A DNA stretch of 64,000 nt, taken from positions 248,001-312,000 of the forward strand of contig NZ_JAJNMP010000003.1 in assembly GCF_021044935.1 (NCBI RefSeq), written 5' to 3'. Under the pieces are notes generated by a model. The model did no database searches. It was not told the DNA's origin and was given only the letters and a program-made list of their open reading frames with translations. Made by a program: the position numbers and the translations under genes. This document shows positions 42,106 through 51,098 of the stretch, in pieces. The DNA comes from Agromyces cavernae (GTDB lineage Bacteria > Actinomycetota > Actinomycetes > Actinomycetales > Microbacteriaceae). How positions within the stretch are numbered: the first letter of the stretch is position 1; the number at the start of each line of letters is the position of its first letter.

Positions 42106-42921
42106 ATGACCGACTACCTCACCACCGCCCACGGCGACCGCGTCGCCTACGACCTCCGCGGCGACGGCCCCGCCCTGGTCTTCGTCGCCGGCGCCGGGCC
42201 GTACCGGGCGATCGACCCGTGGACCACCGAGACGGCCGAGCTCGCGGCCCGCGCCGGCATCCGCACGCTCGTGTACGACCGACTCGGCCGTGGCGAGAGC
42301 CCGGCCGCCGGGCGACTCGATCTCGACCGCGAACTTGCCGTGCTCGAGGCGCTCATCGAGCTCGCCGGAGGCAGCGCGGTGCTCTGCGGGCACTCCTCGG
42401 GCTGCTCGATCAGCCTCGCCGCGGCGGCCCGCGGCCTGCCCGTCACAGGCCTCGTGCTCTGGGAGGCGCCCTTCGGCCCGCACGGCGGACCGGCGCGGGA
42501 GTGGGCCGCCGAGGTCGAGCGCCGCATCGACGCCGGCGACCTCGAGGGCGCGCTCGAGCACTACATGAAGGACATGCCGCCCGAGTGGCTCGAGGGGGCT
42601 CGGCAGTCGCCCGAGTATCCCGAGTACGTCGCTCAGGTCGTGAGCTACCGCGCCGACGGCGAGTCGCTCGCCTGGGTCGAATCCGCGCCGATGGCCGAGC
42701 TCTTCCGCGACATCCGCGTGCCTGTCGAGGTGCTCCTCGGCGACGAGACGTTCCCCGAGCTCTTCGACGCCGCACGCGCGATCACGGCCGCCATCCCGGG
42801 TGCAACCTGGAAGCAGGTGCCCGGCGCCGACCACTCGTGGGAGCCGGCATCGATGGCGCGCGAGTTGGTCGAGTTCGTGACCGCAGCGGCGGCGCTGCCG
42901 ACGCGCCGCGGCGGCGCCTGA
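42106..42921 (+). CDS. Alpha/beta-fold hydrolase
   Basis: A 271-residue hydrolase. The N-terminus GDRVAYDLRGDGPALVFVAGAGPYRAID gives the first strands and oxyanion region. Nucleophile elbow GHSSGCS near residue 97 supplies the catalytic Ser. Asp is in LLGDETFPE and His in PGADHSWEP. GAAGGGA precedes the ATG at 42106. The substrate is unknown; regulation by the divergent TetR protein suggests a xenobiotic or signal ester. Confidence 0.87.
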   Translation: MTDYLTTAHGDRVAYDLRGDGPALVFVAGAGPYRAIDPWTTETAELAARAGIRTLVYDRLGRGESPAAGRLDLDRELAVLEALIELAGGSAVLCGHSSGCSISLAAAARGLPVTGLVLWEAPFGPHGGPAREWAAEVERRIDAGDLEGALEHYMKDMPPEWLEGARQSPEYPEYVAQVVSYRADGESLAWVESAPMAELFRDIRVPVEVLLGDETFPELFDAARAITAAIPGATWKQVPGADHSWEPASMARELVEFVTAAAALPTRRGGA

Positions 42922-43008
42922 CGCAGCACGGATGCCCCAGGGCGGGCCGGCGGGCAGGGCGCGCGAGCCCGAACCTGTGAATTGCATGAGATTGCATACA
43001 TCCGCTTC

Positions 43009-43058
43009 GTTGTCTCGACAACTATTGTGCGATAGTTGACGCGTCACCGACTCGGTGA
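43009..43058. promoter_or_regulatory. Cluster of three perfect inverted repeats upstream of the FMN reductase
   Basis: GTTGTC-TC-GACAAC (43009-43022), CAACTAT-TGTGCG-ATAGTTG (43019-43038) and TCACCGA-C-TCGGTGA (43044-43058) follow one another in the 161-base gap before 43083. They suggest one or two repressors acting on the promoter. No regulator gene is adjacent. Confidence 0.65.
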
Positions 43059-43082
43059 TCGGTTCTCATGAAAGGGTTCTCA

Positions 43083-43676
43083 GTGTCTGACCTCAAGATC
43101 GGCATCATCGTCGGAAGCACTCGTCCCGGCCGTCTCGGCCCGCTCGTCGGAGAGTGGGTGCAGCGCAACGCGAAGGCTCAGGGCGTGTCGTTCGAGCTCG
43201 TCGACCTGCACGACTTCAAGCTGCCGATGCTCGAGGAGCCCTTCCCCGCAGGAGCGGGCAACTACCAGGGCCCCGGTGCCAACGCGTGGGCGCACAAGGT
43301 CGCCGAGTTCGACGGCTTCATCTTCGTCACCGCCGAGTACAACCACTCGATCCCCGCTGCGCTCAAGAACGCACTCGACTATGTCAGCGCCGAGTGGAAC
43401 AACAAGGCCGCGGGCATCGTGAGCTACGGCTCGATGGGCGGCGTGCGCGCCGGCGAGCACCTGCGCCAGGTGTTCGGCGAGCTGCAGATCGCCGACGTCC
43501 GCCAGCACGTCATGTTCTCGCTGTTCACCGACTTCGAGGGTGCGATGTCGGGCAACCCGACCTTCACCCCCGCCGCGCAGAAGGCCGACGAGCTGCAGAC
43601 CCAGGTCGACCAGGTCGTCGCCTGGGCCGACGCGCTGCGCTCGGTTCGCGAGGGCGTCGAGCAGATCGCCGCGTAG
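43083..43676 (+). CDS. NADPH-dependent FMN reductase
   Basis: A 197-residue flavodoxin-fold reductase. FMN-binding GSTRPGRLGPLVGEWV is at residues 10-25, and TAEYNHSIPAALKNALDYVSAEW is the family hallmark for flavin binding and dimerisation. GSMGGVRAGEHLRQV is also conserved. The GTG at 43083 follows AAAGG at seven bases and is preferred over the ATG at 43068. It reduces quinones, chromate-like oxidants or free FMN. A strong terminator follows. Confidence 0.9.
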   Translation: MSDLKIGIIVGSTRPGRLGPLVGEWVQRNAKAQGVSFELVDLHDFKLPMLEEPFPAGAGNYQGPGANAWAHKVAEFDGFIFVTAEYNHSIPAALKNALDYVSAEWNNKAAGIVSYGSMGGVRAGEHLRQVFGELQIADVRQHVMFSLFTDFEGAMSGNPTFTPAAQKADELQTQVDQVVAWADALRSVREGVEQIAA

Positions 43677-43686
43677 CCGGGTTGGA

Positions 43687-43720
43687 ACGGATGCCCCTGC
43701 CGGTCGGCGGGGGCATCCGT
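43687..43720 (+). terminator. Strong terminator hairpin after the FMN reductase
   Basis: ACGGATGCCCC (43687-43697) pairs perfectly with GGGGCATCCGT (43710-43720); the loop TGCCGGTCGGCG can pair further. It begins 10 bases after the stop codon. Confidence 0.8.
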
Positions 43721-43840
43721 CTACGTTCGCATGATCGTGTCGGGAGAGCTATGGGCACGGATGTCGGAAACGCACCCCCGGAGTGTGATCGTGAGCTCGA
43801 GTGCGTTGGCGGTGTCGGAGGCCGGTGGCAGGGTGGGTGT

Positions 43841-44413
43841 ATGGCGATCGAGGTGCGCCCGGCGACGGTGTTCGCCGACGTGAAGGCGATGGTGGGGCCC
43901 AAGCGGCCCGACGCGAACGTGTGCTGGTGCCTGAGCTACCGCGTCCCGTCGAAAGAGAACCTCGCCCTCAAGGGCACCGAGCGGGGCGACCGGGTTCGCG
44001 AGCTCATCGCGCAAGACCCGCCACCCGGTGTCATCGCGTACGACGGCGACGAGGTCGTCGGATGGGCGGGCGTGCATCCGCGGGCCGACACGAGCTTCGC
44101 GACGAACCGCAGGATCCCGCACGTCGACGACCTCGACGTCTGGTCGGTGTGGTGCATCCGCGTGCGGCCGGGGCATCGCGGCGAGGGCATTTCGCACCAC
44201 CTGCTGGCCGGCGCCGTCGAGTTCGCCCGCGACCACGGTGCGCCGGCGATCGAGGGCTATCCCCTCGACAACCGTGGCGAGAAGATCGATCTCACCATGG
44301 CCTACGTCGGCACGCGCGCACTGTTCGAGAAGGCGGGGTTCACGAAGGCCGCCGCCACCGATTCGGTGCTCAACGGCTTCCCGCGCGTCCTCATGCGGCT
44401 CGACCTGCGCTGA
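43841..44413 (+). CDS. GNAT-family N-acetyltransferase
   Basis: A 190-residue acetyltransferase. The acetyl-CoA pyrophosphate loop is VWCIRVRPGHRGEGISHHLL near residue 110, followed by the helix and the strand ALFEKAGFTKAA. The N-terminal part has NVCWCLSYRVP, a pattern seen in a subgroup of GNATs of unknown substrate. The ATG at 43841 matches the family start; no clear Shine-Dalgarno is present. The reading frame extends far upstream without homology. Confidence 0.85.
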   Translation: MAIEVRPATVFADVKAMVGPKRPDANVCWCLSYRVPSKENLALKGTERGDRVRELIAQDPPPGVIAYDGDEVVGWAGVHPRADTSFATNRRIPHVDDLDVWSVWCIRVRPGHRGEGISHHLLAGAVEFARDHGAPAIEGYPLDNRGEKIDLTMAYVGTRALFEKAGFTKAAATDSVLNGFPRVLMRLDLR

Positions 44414-44517
44414 TGTTCACGCGCACCGGCGCGGTTGCCGCGGTCGGAGCACGGTCCTAACCTGAGAGGCACCAGTCCGCCGGACTGCCCTTCGAGACTG
44501 CATCTGATCGGGTCGCG

Positions 44518-47361
44518 ATGTCTTCCGCCCTCTACGCCCTCGGCCGATGGGCGTTCCGGGCGCGCCGACGCGTGCTCGTGCTGTGGATCGTCGCGCTCGC
44601 CGTGCTGTTCGCCGGCGTCGGCCTGCTGAGCGAGGGCACCGACAACACCTACAGCATTCCCGGCACCGAGTCGCAGGACGCCCTCGATGCGCTCGCACGA
44701 ACCTTCCCCCAGGTCAGCGGCACCTCGGCGCAGCTGATCGCGGTGGCGCCAGAGGGCGGCGACGTCACCGAGGCCGCCTTCGAAAGCGCGGTCGAGGATG
44801 CGATCACCGCGATCACCGCGATTCCGCAGGTGACGTCGGCCGCCTCGCCGTACGAGTCGACTCCGAGCGCGAACCTCAGCCCCGACGGTTCGGCCGCACT
44901 CGTGCCGATCCAGCTGTCGGTCGGCACCACCGCGGTGCTGCCGTCGACTTCCGAGGCCCTGCAGGCGGCCGGCGCGGCGCTCGAAGCCGCGCTGCCTGAG
45001 GGGTCGCAGGTGTCGGTCGGCGGCCAACTGTTCTCGCAGAGCGCGACGGGCATCAGCATCACCGAACTGCTCGGCATCGTGATCGCGTACTTCGTGCTGC
45101 TCGTCGCCTTCGCGTCGTTCGTCGCCGCCGGGCTGCCGCTCATCACGGCGCTGCTCGGCGTCGGGGCATCCCTCTCGGTCGTCCTCATCGGTACGCGGTT
45201 CCTCACGATCACGTCGACCACTCCCCTGCTCGCGCTCATGCTGGGACTCGCGGTCGGCATCGACTACGCGCTGTTCATCATCTCGCGGCACCAAGACCAG
45301 TTGAAGCGGGGAATCGAGCCCGAGGAGTCGGCCGCGCAAGCGGTCGCGACGTCGGGGTCGGCAGTGGTGTTCGCGGCGATCACGGTGATCATCGCGCTCG
45401 TCGGTCTGAGCGTCGCGGGAATCCCGTTCCTCTCGATCATGGGCATCGCCGCGGCGCTCGCGGTCGCCGTCGCCGTGCTCATCTCGATCACGCTCACCCC
45501 GGCCCTCCTGGGGTTCGCGGGGTGGCGGGTCGTCGCGAAACGGCACCGTCCGGGCGTGCCCGTCGAGACAGAGCGGGCGGATGTCCCTGCCGAGGCCGAG
45601 GCAGGCACCGAGGTCGCGACGGGCGCCGAGTCCGGCCCCGAGGCGCCCGACGCCGATGAATCCGACCCGTCCGACCCCGAGGCATCCGACGACCCGCGCC
45701 CCGGACGGTTCTTCCTCGGCTGGGTGCGTGCGGTCACCAGGTGGCCGATCGTCACGGTGGTCGTGATCGTCGCACTGCTCGCCCTTGCGGCGGTTCCGGC
45801 TGCGGGGCTGCGGCTGACGCTGCCCGACGCCGGCACCCTCGAGGAGGGCACTCCCGGTCGCGTCACGTACGACCTCATCGCGGACCACTTCGGGCCGGGG
45901 TTCAACGGCCCGCTCATCGTCACGGGCTCGGTGATCGAGAGCACCGATCCCGTCGGGCTCATGGACGACCTCGGTGCCGAGATCGCCGATGTGCGCGGGG
46001 TTGCGTCGGTGCCGCTGTCGACCCCGAACGAGACCGGCGACACGGGCATCGTGCAGGTCATCCCCGACGGCGCACCCGACTCGGAGCAGACCAAGCAGCT
46101 TGTGTCGACGCTGCGGTCGATGCACGACGTGTTCGAGCGGGAATACGGCGTCGATCTCTCGGTGACGGGATATACCGCTGCCGGCATAGACATCTCCGAC
46201 CGCCTGGCAGGGGCGCTCCTGCCGTTCGGCCTGCTCGTCGTGGGGCTCTCGCTCGTGCTGCTCGCGATGGTGTTCCGCTCGATCGTCGTACCGGTCACCG
46301 CAGCACTCGGCTACGCGCTGTCGATCGGCGCGGCCTTCGGGCTGACCGCCCTCGTATTCGTCCATGGAGTGGGCGCCGACGCGCTCAACGTGGCGAGTGT
46401 CGGCTCGGTGATCAGCTTCATGCCGATCATCCTCATGGGCGTGCTGTTCGGGCTCGCGATGGACTACGAGGTGTTCCTCGTGAGCCGCATGCGCGAGGAC
46501 TTCGTGCACCACGGCGAATCGCGCCGGGCGGTCGAACAGGGCTTCGTGGGCTCCGCCCGAGTCGTGACCGCCGCGGCGATCATCATGTTCTCGGTGTTCG
46601 CGGCGTTCGTGCCCGAGGGCGACGCGTCGATCCAGCCGATCGCGTTCGGGCTCGCGGTGGGCGTCGCGATCGATGCGTTCCTGGTGCGGATGACCCTGAT
46701 CCCGGCGGTGCTCGTGCTGTTCGGGGCCGGGGCGTGGTGGATTCCTTCGTGGCTCGACCGTGCGCTGCCTCGATTCGACATCGAGGGAGAAGCGCTCGCG
46801 GCCGAGTTCGAGCTCGCCGAGTGGCCGTCGCCCGACGCGACGTTCGCGATCGCAGCCGAGGGTGTGCGCGTCGGAGGCGACGGTGCCGGGATCGCCCCGA
46901 TCGATGCGATGGTCGGCGTCGGCGAGGCGCTCGTCGTGCACGGCGGCTCCCCGATCGACCGATCCTCGCTGCTGCTCGCGCTCGGTGGCCGAGCGGCCGT
47001 GACCGCCGGGCGGTTGAAGGTCGACGGGCTGGTGGTCCCGGCGCGGGCGTCGACCGTGCGCACCCGCACCGCGTACGTCCGACTCGAGCACGCATCGACC
47101 GCGCGCGAGGCGATCCACGACGGGCTCGCGAGCGGCGCCCGCATCGTCCAGATCGATGCGGCCGACGGCATCGACGTCACGGCCGCGGCCCGCGACATCC
47201 GCTCGCTCCTCTCGGCCGCGCGCGACGCGACCGGGCTCACGATCGTCGTCGCCGCCGGTGACGAGTCGAGCGCGCGCGCTCTGGTGCCGGAGGAAGCGGT
47301 CGTGCACACGCTGACGCTCGCCTCGGCGACGAGGGCGCGGGCGATGGCGGGGGTGAGGTGA
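44518..47361 (+). CDS. MMPL-family transporter with a degenerate ABC-ATPase-like C-terminus
   Basis: A 947-residue RND/MMPL exporter. It has two halves with a periplasmic loop after the first helix of each (YALGRWAFRARRRVLVLWIVALAVLFAG; later RAVTRWPIVTVVVIVALLALAAVPA). GIDYALFIISRHQDQLKRG and MDYEVFLVSRMREDF are the conserved proton-relay regions. An acidic linker of about 50 residues lies between the halves. From about residue 770 the tail resembles an ABC nucleotide-binding domain: VHGGSPIDRSSLLLALGG in the Walker A place but without Lys, and RIVQIDAADGID in the Walker B place; no LSGGQ. It is followed one base later by the YhgE-like gene. Confidence 0.85.
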   Translation: MSSALYALGRWAFRARRRVLVLWIVALAVLFAGVGLLSEGTDNTYSIPGTESQDALDALARTFPQVSGTSAQLIAVAPEGGDVTEAAFESAVEDAITAITAIPQVTSAASPYESTPSANLSPDGSAALVPIQLSVGTTAVLPSTSEALQAAGAALEAALPEGSQVSVGGQLFSQSATGISITELLGIVIAYFVLLVAFASFVAAGLPLITALLGVGASLSVVLIGTRFLTITSTTPLLALMLGLAVGIDYALFIISRHQDQLKRGIEPEESAAQAVATSGSAVVFAAITVIIALVGLSVAGIPFLSIMGIAAALAVAVAVLISITLTPALLGFAGWRVVAKRHRPGVPVETERADVPAEAEAGTEVATGAESGPEAPDADESDPSDPEASDDPRPGRFFLGWVRAVTRWPIVTVVVIVALLALAAVPAAGLRLTLPDAGTLEEGTPGRVTYDLIADHFGPGFNGPLIVTGSVIESTDPVGLMDDLGAEIADVRGVASVPLSTPNETGDTGIVQVIPDGAPDSEQTKQLVSTLRSMHDVFEREYGVDLSVTGYTAAGIDISDRLAGALLPFGLLVVGLSLVLLAMVFRSIVVPVTAALGYALSIGAAFGLTALVFVHGVGADALNVASVGSVISFMPIILMGVLFGLAMDYEVFLVSRMREDFVHHGESRRAVEQGFVGSARVVTAAAIIMFSVFAAFVPEGDASIQPIAFGLAVGVAIDAFLVRMTLIPAVLVLFGAGAWWIPSWLDRALPRFDIEGEALAAEFELAEWPSPDATFAIAAEGVRVGGDGAGIAPIDAMVGVGEALVVHGGSPIDRSSLLLALGGRAAVTAGRLKVDGLVVPARASTVRTRTAYVRLEHASTAREAIHDGLASGARIVQIDAADGIDVTAAARDIRSLLSAARDATGLTIVVAAGDESSARALVPEEAVVHTLTLASATRARAMAGVR

Positions 47362-47362
47362 C

Positions 47363-49285
47363 GTGCGGGCGGCCGGAACGTTCGCGGCGACGGCGGGCTC
47401 CCGACACCTCGGATGGCTCGTCGTCGCGGGCCTGCTCGCGGTGCCGCTGCTCGTCGGCGGCGTCCTCAGCTGGGCACTCGCGACGCCGACGGCGCACCTC
47501 GACCGGGTGACGGCCGCGATCGTCAACGACGACGAGCCCGTCACGGTCGACGGGCAGACGGTGCCGCTCGGTCGGCAGTTCGCCGCCGGGCTCATCGCCG
47601 GCACCGCCGGCTCGGATCCGGGGAGCGCGAGCGCCGCCGCCGACGGCACGAGCCCCACGGATGCCACACCCGACGGCACGCCCGCTGCGTCGAACTTCGA
47701 CTGGGTGCTCACGAACGACGACGAGGCATCCGCCGGCCTGAGCGCCGGGCGGTACGCGGCCGTCGTCACGATCCCGCCGACGTTCTCGGCCGCGGCGACC
47801 TCGATCGGCGGGCCTGCGGCCGCCGCGCATCAGGCCGTGATCGAGATCGAGACCACGCCGTCGTCGGCGTTCCTCGACCCCGCGCTGACCGACGCGGTCA
47901 CCGCCGCGGCGACCGCGTCGCTCAACCAGCAGCTGATCTCGCAGTACCTCGGCAACGTCTACGCCGGCTTCAACACGATCAACGAGCAGATCGGCGAGGC
48001 CGCCGACGGAGCCGCGAGCCTGTCGACCGGTGCCGCGTCGGTCGCCGACGGTGCGCAGCAGCTGGCCACCGGCACCGACCAGCTCGTCGACGGCCTCACG
48101 GCACTCGACTCGGGTGCCGACGCGCTGGCCGCCGGCACCGCACAGCTCGCGACCGCGGCACAGCCGCTGCCGGGCGAGGCCGCCGAACTGGCACGGGGCT
48201 CCGCCGCGATCGCCACGGTCGTGGATGCCGTGACCGCCGCGCTCGATCGGGCGACCGACGAGTTCGCCGCGACGGTCGCCCAGGTCTGCCAGACGCCCGG
48301 CCGCGTGTGTGATCGTGCCACGGCGGCACTCACCCGCCTGCAGGCCGTCGACGCCCAGGTCGATCGGCTCGCCACGGTCGCCGACCGGGTCGCGACGGGC
48401 AACGCCGAGCTCGCCGCCGCGATGGGGCCGCTCATCGCCGGCATCGACGAGTCGGCGACCGGTGCCGGTGACGTCGCCGCCGGTGCCGACCAGGCGACGA
48501 GCGGCGCCGAGTCGCTGAACGCGGGAGCACAGAACCTCGCCGACGGTGCCGCGCAGGTCGACGCCGGGGCATCGCAACTCGCCAACGGGCTCACGTCGGC
48601 GGTCGAGCAGATTCCGACCTACTCCGACGACGACATCACCACGCTCTCGTCTGTCGTCTCGCAGCCCGTGCTCGCCGATCAGAACACGATCGCACCGGGA
48701 TTCCAGTCCGTGCCGCTGTTCACGATCGTGGCGCTCTGGTTCGGTGGGCTCGTCATCGCCCTGGCCCGCCGCGCCGTACCGACCCGCATGCTGCTCACGG
48801 CGGCCCCGACCGGGGTCATCGTCGGAGGGTCGGTGCGGTGGACGGCGGCGCTCGGCGCCGGCCAAGGCCTCGTGGTCGCCGTCGCGCTGCTGTTCGGGGT
48901 GAGCATCGGACCGCTCGCCTGGCTCGGATTCACGGGGGCGAGCCTCGTCATCGGCGCCGCGTTCGCCCTCGTCAACCAGGGGCTGGCCGCCGCGTTCGGT
49001 GGAGTCGGGCGGCTGATCGCGGTGCTCATCGGCCTCGTGGCCCTGACCGCGGGCCTCACCTCGACGGTGCCTCCGGTGATCGAGTCGATCGCCGGGGCCC
49101 TGCCTACGTCGCCGGCGCACGACCTGTTGCTCGCCTCGCTCACCGGCAACGCGTCGGCCGTCGGGCCGGCGCTCGCGTGGCTCGCACTCGCGGCGGTGCT
49201 CGGCATCGGGCTCGTCGCCCTCGGCGTCGCGACCCGCCGCCGGCCGCGGCCACACGAGCTCACCGACGCGACCGACGCGGTGTGA
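47363..49285 (+). CDS. YhgE/Pip-family membrane protein
   Basis: A 640-residue protein. An N-terminal helix (LGWLVVAGLLAVPLLVGGVLSWAL) is followed by a large extracytoplasmic region with repeated Ala/Gly/Asp heptad-like patterns (GAASLSTGAASVADGAQQLATGTDQLVDGL) typical of Pip proteins, then five or six C-terminal helices (from about residue 450). Members are phage receptors or parts of type VII/ESX-linked or MMPL-linked export systems. The GTG start lies one base after the MMPL stop codon, so the two proteins probably work together. Confidence 0.87.
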   Translation: MRAAGTFAATAGSRHLGWLVVAGLLAVPLLVGGVLSWALATPTAHLDRVTAAIVNDDEPVTVDGQTVPLGRQFAAGLIAGTAGSDPGSASAAADGTSPTDATPDGTPAASNFDWVLTNDDEASAGLSAGRYAAVVTIPPTFSAAATSIGGPAAAAHQAVIEIETTPSSAFLDPALTDAVTAAATASLNQQLISQYLGNVYAGFNTINEQIGEAADGAASLSTGAASVADGAQQLATGTDQLVDGLTALDSGADALAAGTAQLATAAQPLPGEAAELARGSAAIATVVDAVTAALDRATDEFAATVAQVCQTPGRVCDRATAALTRLQAVDAQVDRLATVADRVATGNAELAAAMGPLIAGIDESATGAGDVAAGADQATSGAESLNAGAQNLADGAAQVDAGASQLANGLTSAVEQIPTYSDDDITTLSSVVSQPVLADQNTIAPGFQSVPLFTIVALWFGGLVIALARRAVPTRMLLTAAPTGVIVGGSVRWTAALGAGQGLVVAVALLFGVSIGPLAWLGFTGASLVIGAAFALVNQGLAAAFGGVGRLIAVLIGLVALTAGLTSTVPPVIESIAGALPTSPAHDLLLASLTGNASAVGPALAWLALAAVLGIGLVALGVATRRRPRPHELTDATDAV

Positions 49286-49370
49286 TCGCCGCCAGGCGAG
49301 GCGCTCACCGCTCGGCGCAGCGATGCCACCGCTCGTCGCACCATCCCTTCCGCTCGGCGCCGTACTGCGA

Positions 49371-49408
49371 TATTTTCGACTACCTGACCGAACGATCGGT
49401 TGGTCAGG
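49371..49408 (+). promoter_or_regulatory. Promoter and TetR-type operator of the MFS gene
   Basis: TATTTT (49371-49376) is a -10 box. Seven bases after it a 26-bp imperfect palindrome starts (49383-49408): CCTGACCGAACGA and TCGGTTGGTCAGG match at 11 of 13 inverted positions. The form is that of a TetR-family operator lying over the transcription start. No TetR gene is next to it. Confidence 0.6.
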
Positions 49409-49477
49409 CAACCCGAAGCGCCCCACCCCGCGCTCCCCTCCCCCTACATGACCCAACGCCAGAACAACGGAGTTCGC

Positions 49478-50797
49478 ATGACGTCTACCGTCCCCGAAAC
49501 ACAGTCGACCGGCCGCATGCCCCTCGAAGAGCGCAAGGTGCTCGCCAGCACGCTCGTCGGCACATCCATCGAGTGGTACGACTTCTTCATCTATGCGCAG
49601 GCGGCCGGCCTCGTGCTCGCACCACTCTTCCTCGCCCCTGTGGCCGAGTCCAATCCCGGTCTCGCACAGGTGCTCGCGTTCGCCACCATCGGCATCTCGT
49701 TCCTCTTCCGCCCGCTCGGCGCAGTGGTGGCCGGCTACCTCGGCGACAAGCTCGGTCGCAAGAAGATGCTGGTGTTCACCCTCATCCTGATGGGGCTGTC
49801 GACCTCGCTCATCGGACTACTGCCGACCTATGCCGCCATCGGCATCGCCGCTCCGATCCTGCTGATCCTGCTCCGCATCCTGCAGGGCTTTTCGGCGGGC
49901 GGCGAGTGGGGTGGCGCCGCGCTGATGGCCGTCGAGCATGCACCCACGGCCCGGCGCGGCTACTTCGGCGCCTTCCCCCAGATCGGCGTGCCGGTCGGCA
50001 TGATCCTCGCGACTTCCACCTTGTGGATGCTCACGTCGTCGATGTCGCCCGAGGCGTTCATGGAGTGGGGTTGGCGCATCCCGTTCCTGCTTTCGATCGT
50101 GCTCATCGCCGTCGGCTACGTGATCCGCCGCGCGGTCGAAGAGAGCCCGGTCTTCAAAGACCTGCAGCGTCGCAAGCAGGAGTCATCGGCGCCGCTGCGC
50201 CAGCTCTTCCGCCACAACACCAAGTCGGTCATCCTCACCGCGGTCATCTTCATCGGCAACAACGCGGCCGGGTATCTGCTGATCGCGTTCTTCGCCACCT
50301 ACGCCGTCACCGTGCTCGGCATGGACCGCCCGACCGTCTTGCTCGCGACGACACTCGCGTCATTCGGCTGGCTCGTCTTCACCCTCTGGGGCGGTCGCAT
50401 CTCAGACCGGCTCGGCCGCGTGCGCACGTTCCAGATCGGCTACGGGTTCCTCGCGCTGTGGGCGGTGCCGATGTGGTTCCTGATCGACACGGGCGACATC
50501 GTCTGGTACTTCGTGGCGCTCTTCGTCATGACGTTCGGCCTCGGCCTGTCCTACGGCCCGCAGGCGTCGCTCTACGCCGAGATGTTCCCGGCGAACGTGC
50601 GCTACTCGGGCGTCTCGATCGGTTACGCGCTCGGCGCCATCCTCGGCGGTGCGTTCGCCCCCATGATCGCCGAGGCGCTCATGGGCGCCACCGGCCAGTC
50701 GTGGACGATCGGCGTCTACATCGCGGTGGCCGCGCTCGTCTCGCTCGCCGGCGTCTCGCTGGTGAAAGAGACGAAGGGCGTCGACCTGCACGCATAG
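49478..50797 (+). CDS. MHS-family (metabolite:H+ symporter) MFS transporter
   Basis: A 439-residue, 12-helix major-facilitator of the ShiA/ProP-like branch. ASTLVGTSIEWYDFFIYAQA opens helix 1. GDKLGRKKMLVFTLILMG is the MFS loop 2-3 motif. RILQGFSAGGEWGGAALM is a signature of this branch, with GRISDRLGRVRTF between the halves. Substrates are usually organic acids or zwitterions. CGGAG precedes the ATG at 49478; longer frames cross the operator. A strong terminator follows the stop. Confidence 0.9.
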   Translation: MTSTVPETQSTGRMPLEERKVLASTLVGTSIEWYDFFIYAQAAGLVLAPLFLAPVAESNPGLAQVLAFATIGISFLFRPLGAVVAGYLGDKLGRKKMLVFTLILMGLSTSLIGLLPTYAAIGIAAPILLILLRILQGFSAGGEWGGAALMAVEHAPTARRGYFGAFPQIGVPVGMILATSTLWMLTSSMSPEAFMEWGWRIPFLLSIVLIAVGYVIRRAVEESPVFKDLQRRKQESSAPLRQLFRHNTKSVILTAVIFIGNNAAGYLLIAFFATYAVTVLGMDRPTVLLATTLASFGWLVFTLWGGRISDRLGRVRTFQIGYGFLALWAVPMWFLIDTGDIVWYFVALFVMTFGLGLSYGPQASLYAEMFPANVRYSGVSIGYALGAILGGAFAPMIAEALMGATGQSWTIGVYIAVAALVSLAGVSLVKETKGVDLHA

Positions 50798-50821
50798 CAG
50801 TGCATCGCGGCTTCGCCGCAT

Positions 50822-50860
50822 CGAAGAAGGTAGCGGATGCGTCATCCGCTACCTTCTTCG
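50822..50860 (+). terminator. Very strong perfect hairpin terminator
   Basis: CGAAGAAGGTAGCGGATG (50822-50839) and CATCCGCTACCTTCTTCG (50843-50860) form a perfect 18-bp stem with a 3-base loop. It lies 25 bases after the MFS stop codon. The stem contains the GGATG/CATCC sequence that recurs throughout the window. Confidence 0.85.
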
Positions 50861-50950
50861 TCTCGCCGGGCTGCCGTCGGGGGGGCAGGCATCGAAGCAA
50901 CTCGAGGTTTTCTCATCTGGATCTCCCGCGACGCGCGAACCATCGGTATC

Positions 50951-51069
50951 GTTGAGGGGTCGAACGAGCCTCGGTCAGTCGCGGGGTAAGAGCGGGAAAC
51001 CGGGTTTCAGACGACCTCCGGGTAGCGTCAAGCAGAGCGCGACTGGTCCCACCCGCCACCGACCCCAAC
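50951..51069 (+). ncRNA. Candidate structured RNA in the 329-base gene-free gap
   Basis: Nested complementary segments: GTTGAGGGGTCG (50951-50962) with CGACCCCAAC (51060-51069, 2-base bulge), AGTCGCG (50977-50983) with CGCGACT (51038-51044), and inside them two hairpins, GAAAC/GTTTC (50996-51008) and GACG-ACC/GGT-CGTC (51010-51029). TATCGT at 50947-50952 could be a -10 box on the plus strand, though it would overlap the outer stem. No known riboswitch, SRP, tmRNA, RNase P or tRNA signature was recognised. No ORF in the gap looks real. The strand is uncertain. Confidence 0.35.
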
Positions 51070-51073
51070 TGAT

Positions 51074-51098
51074 TCGCCGCGACCACACGGCGCGGCGA
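51074..51098. terminator. Hairpin between the structured region and the MarR gene
   Basis: TCGCCGCG (51074-51081) pairs perfectly with CGCGGCGA (51091-51098) around a 9-base loop. It could end transcripts from either side. Confidence 0.55.

Noticed and set aside
50951..51069. tRNA, SRP RNA, tmRNA, RNase P or a known riboswitch
   Set aside because: No T-loop, no SRP core, no tmRNA tag or alanyl acceptor, and no known riboswitch consensus could be matched by eye.
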